Part shown: one piece after another, positions 63,775 to 64,000 of the stretch
Numbering within the stretch: the first letter of the stretch is position 1
How the letters are laid out: each line of letters begins with the position of its first letter
Assembly: GCA_017464345.1 (NCBI GenBank)
Contig: JAFUAH010000015.1
Location: 34,775-98,774 of the forward strand
DNA: 64,000 nucleotides
Origin: Bacteroidaceae bacterium
Lineage (GTDB): Bacteria; Bacteroidota; Bacteroidia; Bacteroidales; Bacteroidaceae
Direction: 5' to 3'
Position numbers and translations under genes: made by a program
Notes under the pieces: generated by a model
Seen by the model: only the letters and a program-made list of their open reading frames with translations
Told to the model about the DNA's origin: nothing
The model's database searches: none

Positions 63775-63893
63775 AAGTTATAAGGACGGAATCTATGATA
63801 GTGAAAACGTATATAAGAGACTGGCAGATTAAATTTATTATCTTGTTGGGAGTACTGCAACTTTCAACATTCAACTGTCAACTTTCAACTCTG
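63752..63893. repeat. TTGAAAG-armed element spanning the kdsB end and the next gene's signal sequence
   Basis: The left arm at about 63752-63778 (TTGAAATTGAAAGTTGAG and onward) encodes the kdsB C-terminus. The right arm at 63858-63893 (CAACTTTCAACATTCAAC and onward) encodes part of the signal peptide of the following gene. Confidence 0.6.
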
Positions 63894-64000
63894 AAAGCGC
63901 ACAGCATTACCGTTGGCACTTCCACGTTTCCGGACGGGGCCGTTTCTCAGGGTGAAATATTCCGAGGCAAACCATACGGTCAGGGCACGACGACCTTCCG
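63795..64000 (+). CDS. Exported MORN-repeat protein (partial, 5' end only)
   Basis: From ATG 63795 the frame is open to the window edge (68 codons). The first about 35 residues look like a signal peptide whose core LQLSTFNCQLSTL is repeat-encoded. The mature part starts with a MORN-like unit, FPDGAVSQGEIFRGKPYGQG. MORN repeats form beta-hairpin arrays in envelope or membrane-associated proteins. The remainder lies outside the window. Confidence 0.65.
   Translation, partial: MIVKTYIRDWQIKFIILLGVLQLSTFNCQLSTLKAHSITVGTSTFPDGAVSQGEIFRGKPYGQGTTTF

Overview
The window reads as chromosome of a Bacteroidales bacterium, most likely Prevotella-like. Almost every transcription unit starts with the Bacteroidetes -7 box TAnnTTTG. 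Ribosome binding sites are weak, and the families present (GH35 beta-galactosidase, DUF4491, FucP-type sugar permease, SSS sugar symporter, carboxymuconolactone decarboxylase-cupin fusion) are typical of that order. The genus is inference; no rRNA gene is present.

Layout. 1-1.3 kb: end of an unknown gene, a long palindromic repeat and a DUF4160-DUF2442 pair. 1.4-18.2 kb: an L-arabinose locus on the minus strand (araB, araA, araD, sodium/sugar symporter, mutarotase lipoprotein), split by about 9 kb of accessory DNA between araB and araA. That accessory DNA holds a YafQ-type toxin-antitoxin pair, a second DUF4160-DUF2442 pair, two copies of a covarying structured element, small envelope genes, an AAA ATPase of the DUF234 type, and a BfiI-like restriction-modification operon. 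The nuclease of that operon carries an in-frame amber codon. The restriction-modification block is bounded by a 43-bp duplication of the araA 3' end. 18.5-23.8 kb: a putative regulator, an IS4-type insertion sequence with 18-bp ends and a 9-bp target duplication, and two exported proteins. 23.9-27.7 kb: galactose operon (mutarotase, permease, galactokinase). 28-35 kb: dxs, trkA, folC, dnaJ, grpE. 35-43.5 kb: a redox/detoxification cluster (aldo/keto reductase, decarboxylase-cupin, iron alcohol dehydrogenase, four flavodoxin-fold proteins, SDR, alpha/beta hydrolase). 43.7-51.3 kb: luxS, a tightly coupled operon cdd - ABC-F - glycerate kinase - AraC regulator, a glucosaminidase-LysM protein, tRNA-Pro(TGG), a MATE exporter and a DUF4491 protein. 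51.5-57.4 kb: GH35 beta-galactosidase and envelope proteins. 57.6-64 kb: pyrB-pyrI-glyA operon, class A penicillin-binding protein, kdsB and the start of a MORN-repeat protein.

The most unusual theme is a set of dispersed hairpin elements whose arms are short tandem repeats, with arm sequences such as TTGAAAG, AATTCAC, GAGTGAA, GATAGA, AATTCGTG or ACACAGAG. Two of them enclose four-helix-bundle (S23/IVP-type) genes inside the arabinose operon, and two others share the same arms but carry no gene. Copies or similar palindromes are also built in frame into coding sequences (MATE exporter, alcohol dehydrogenase, probably the zinc-ribbon protein) and form parts of signal peptides. The second candidate novelty is the pair of structured elements at 3678-3900 and 5060-5285, whose stems differ in sequence but keep perfect pairing. 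Each follows a two-gene toxin-like module driven by an identical 69-bp promoter repeat.
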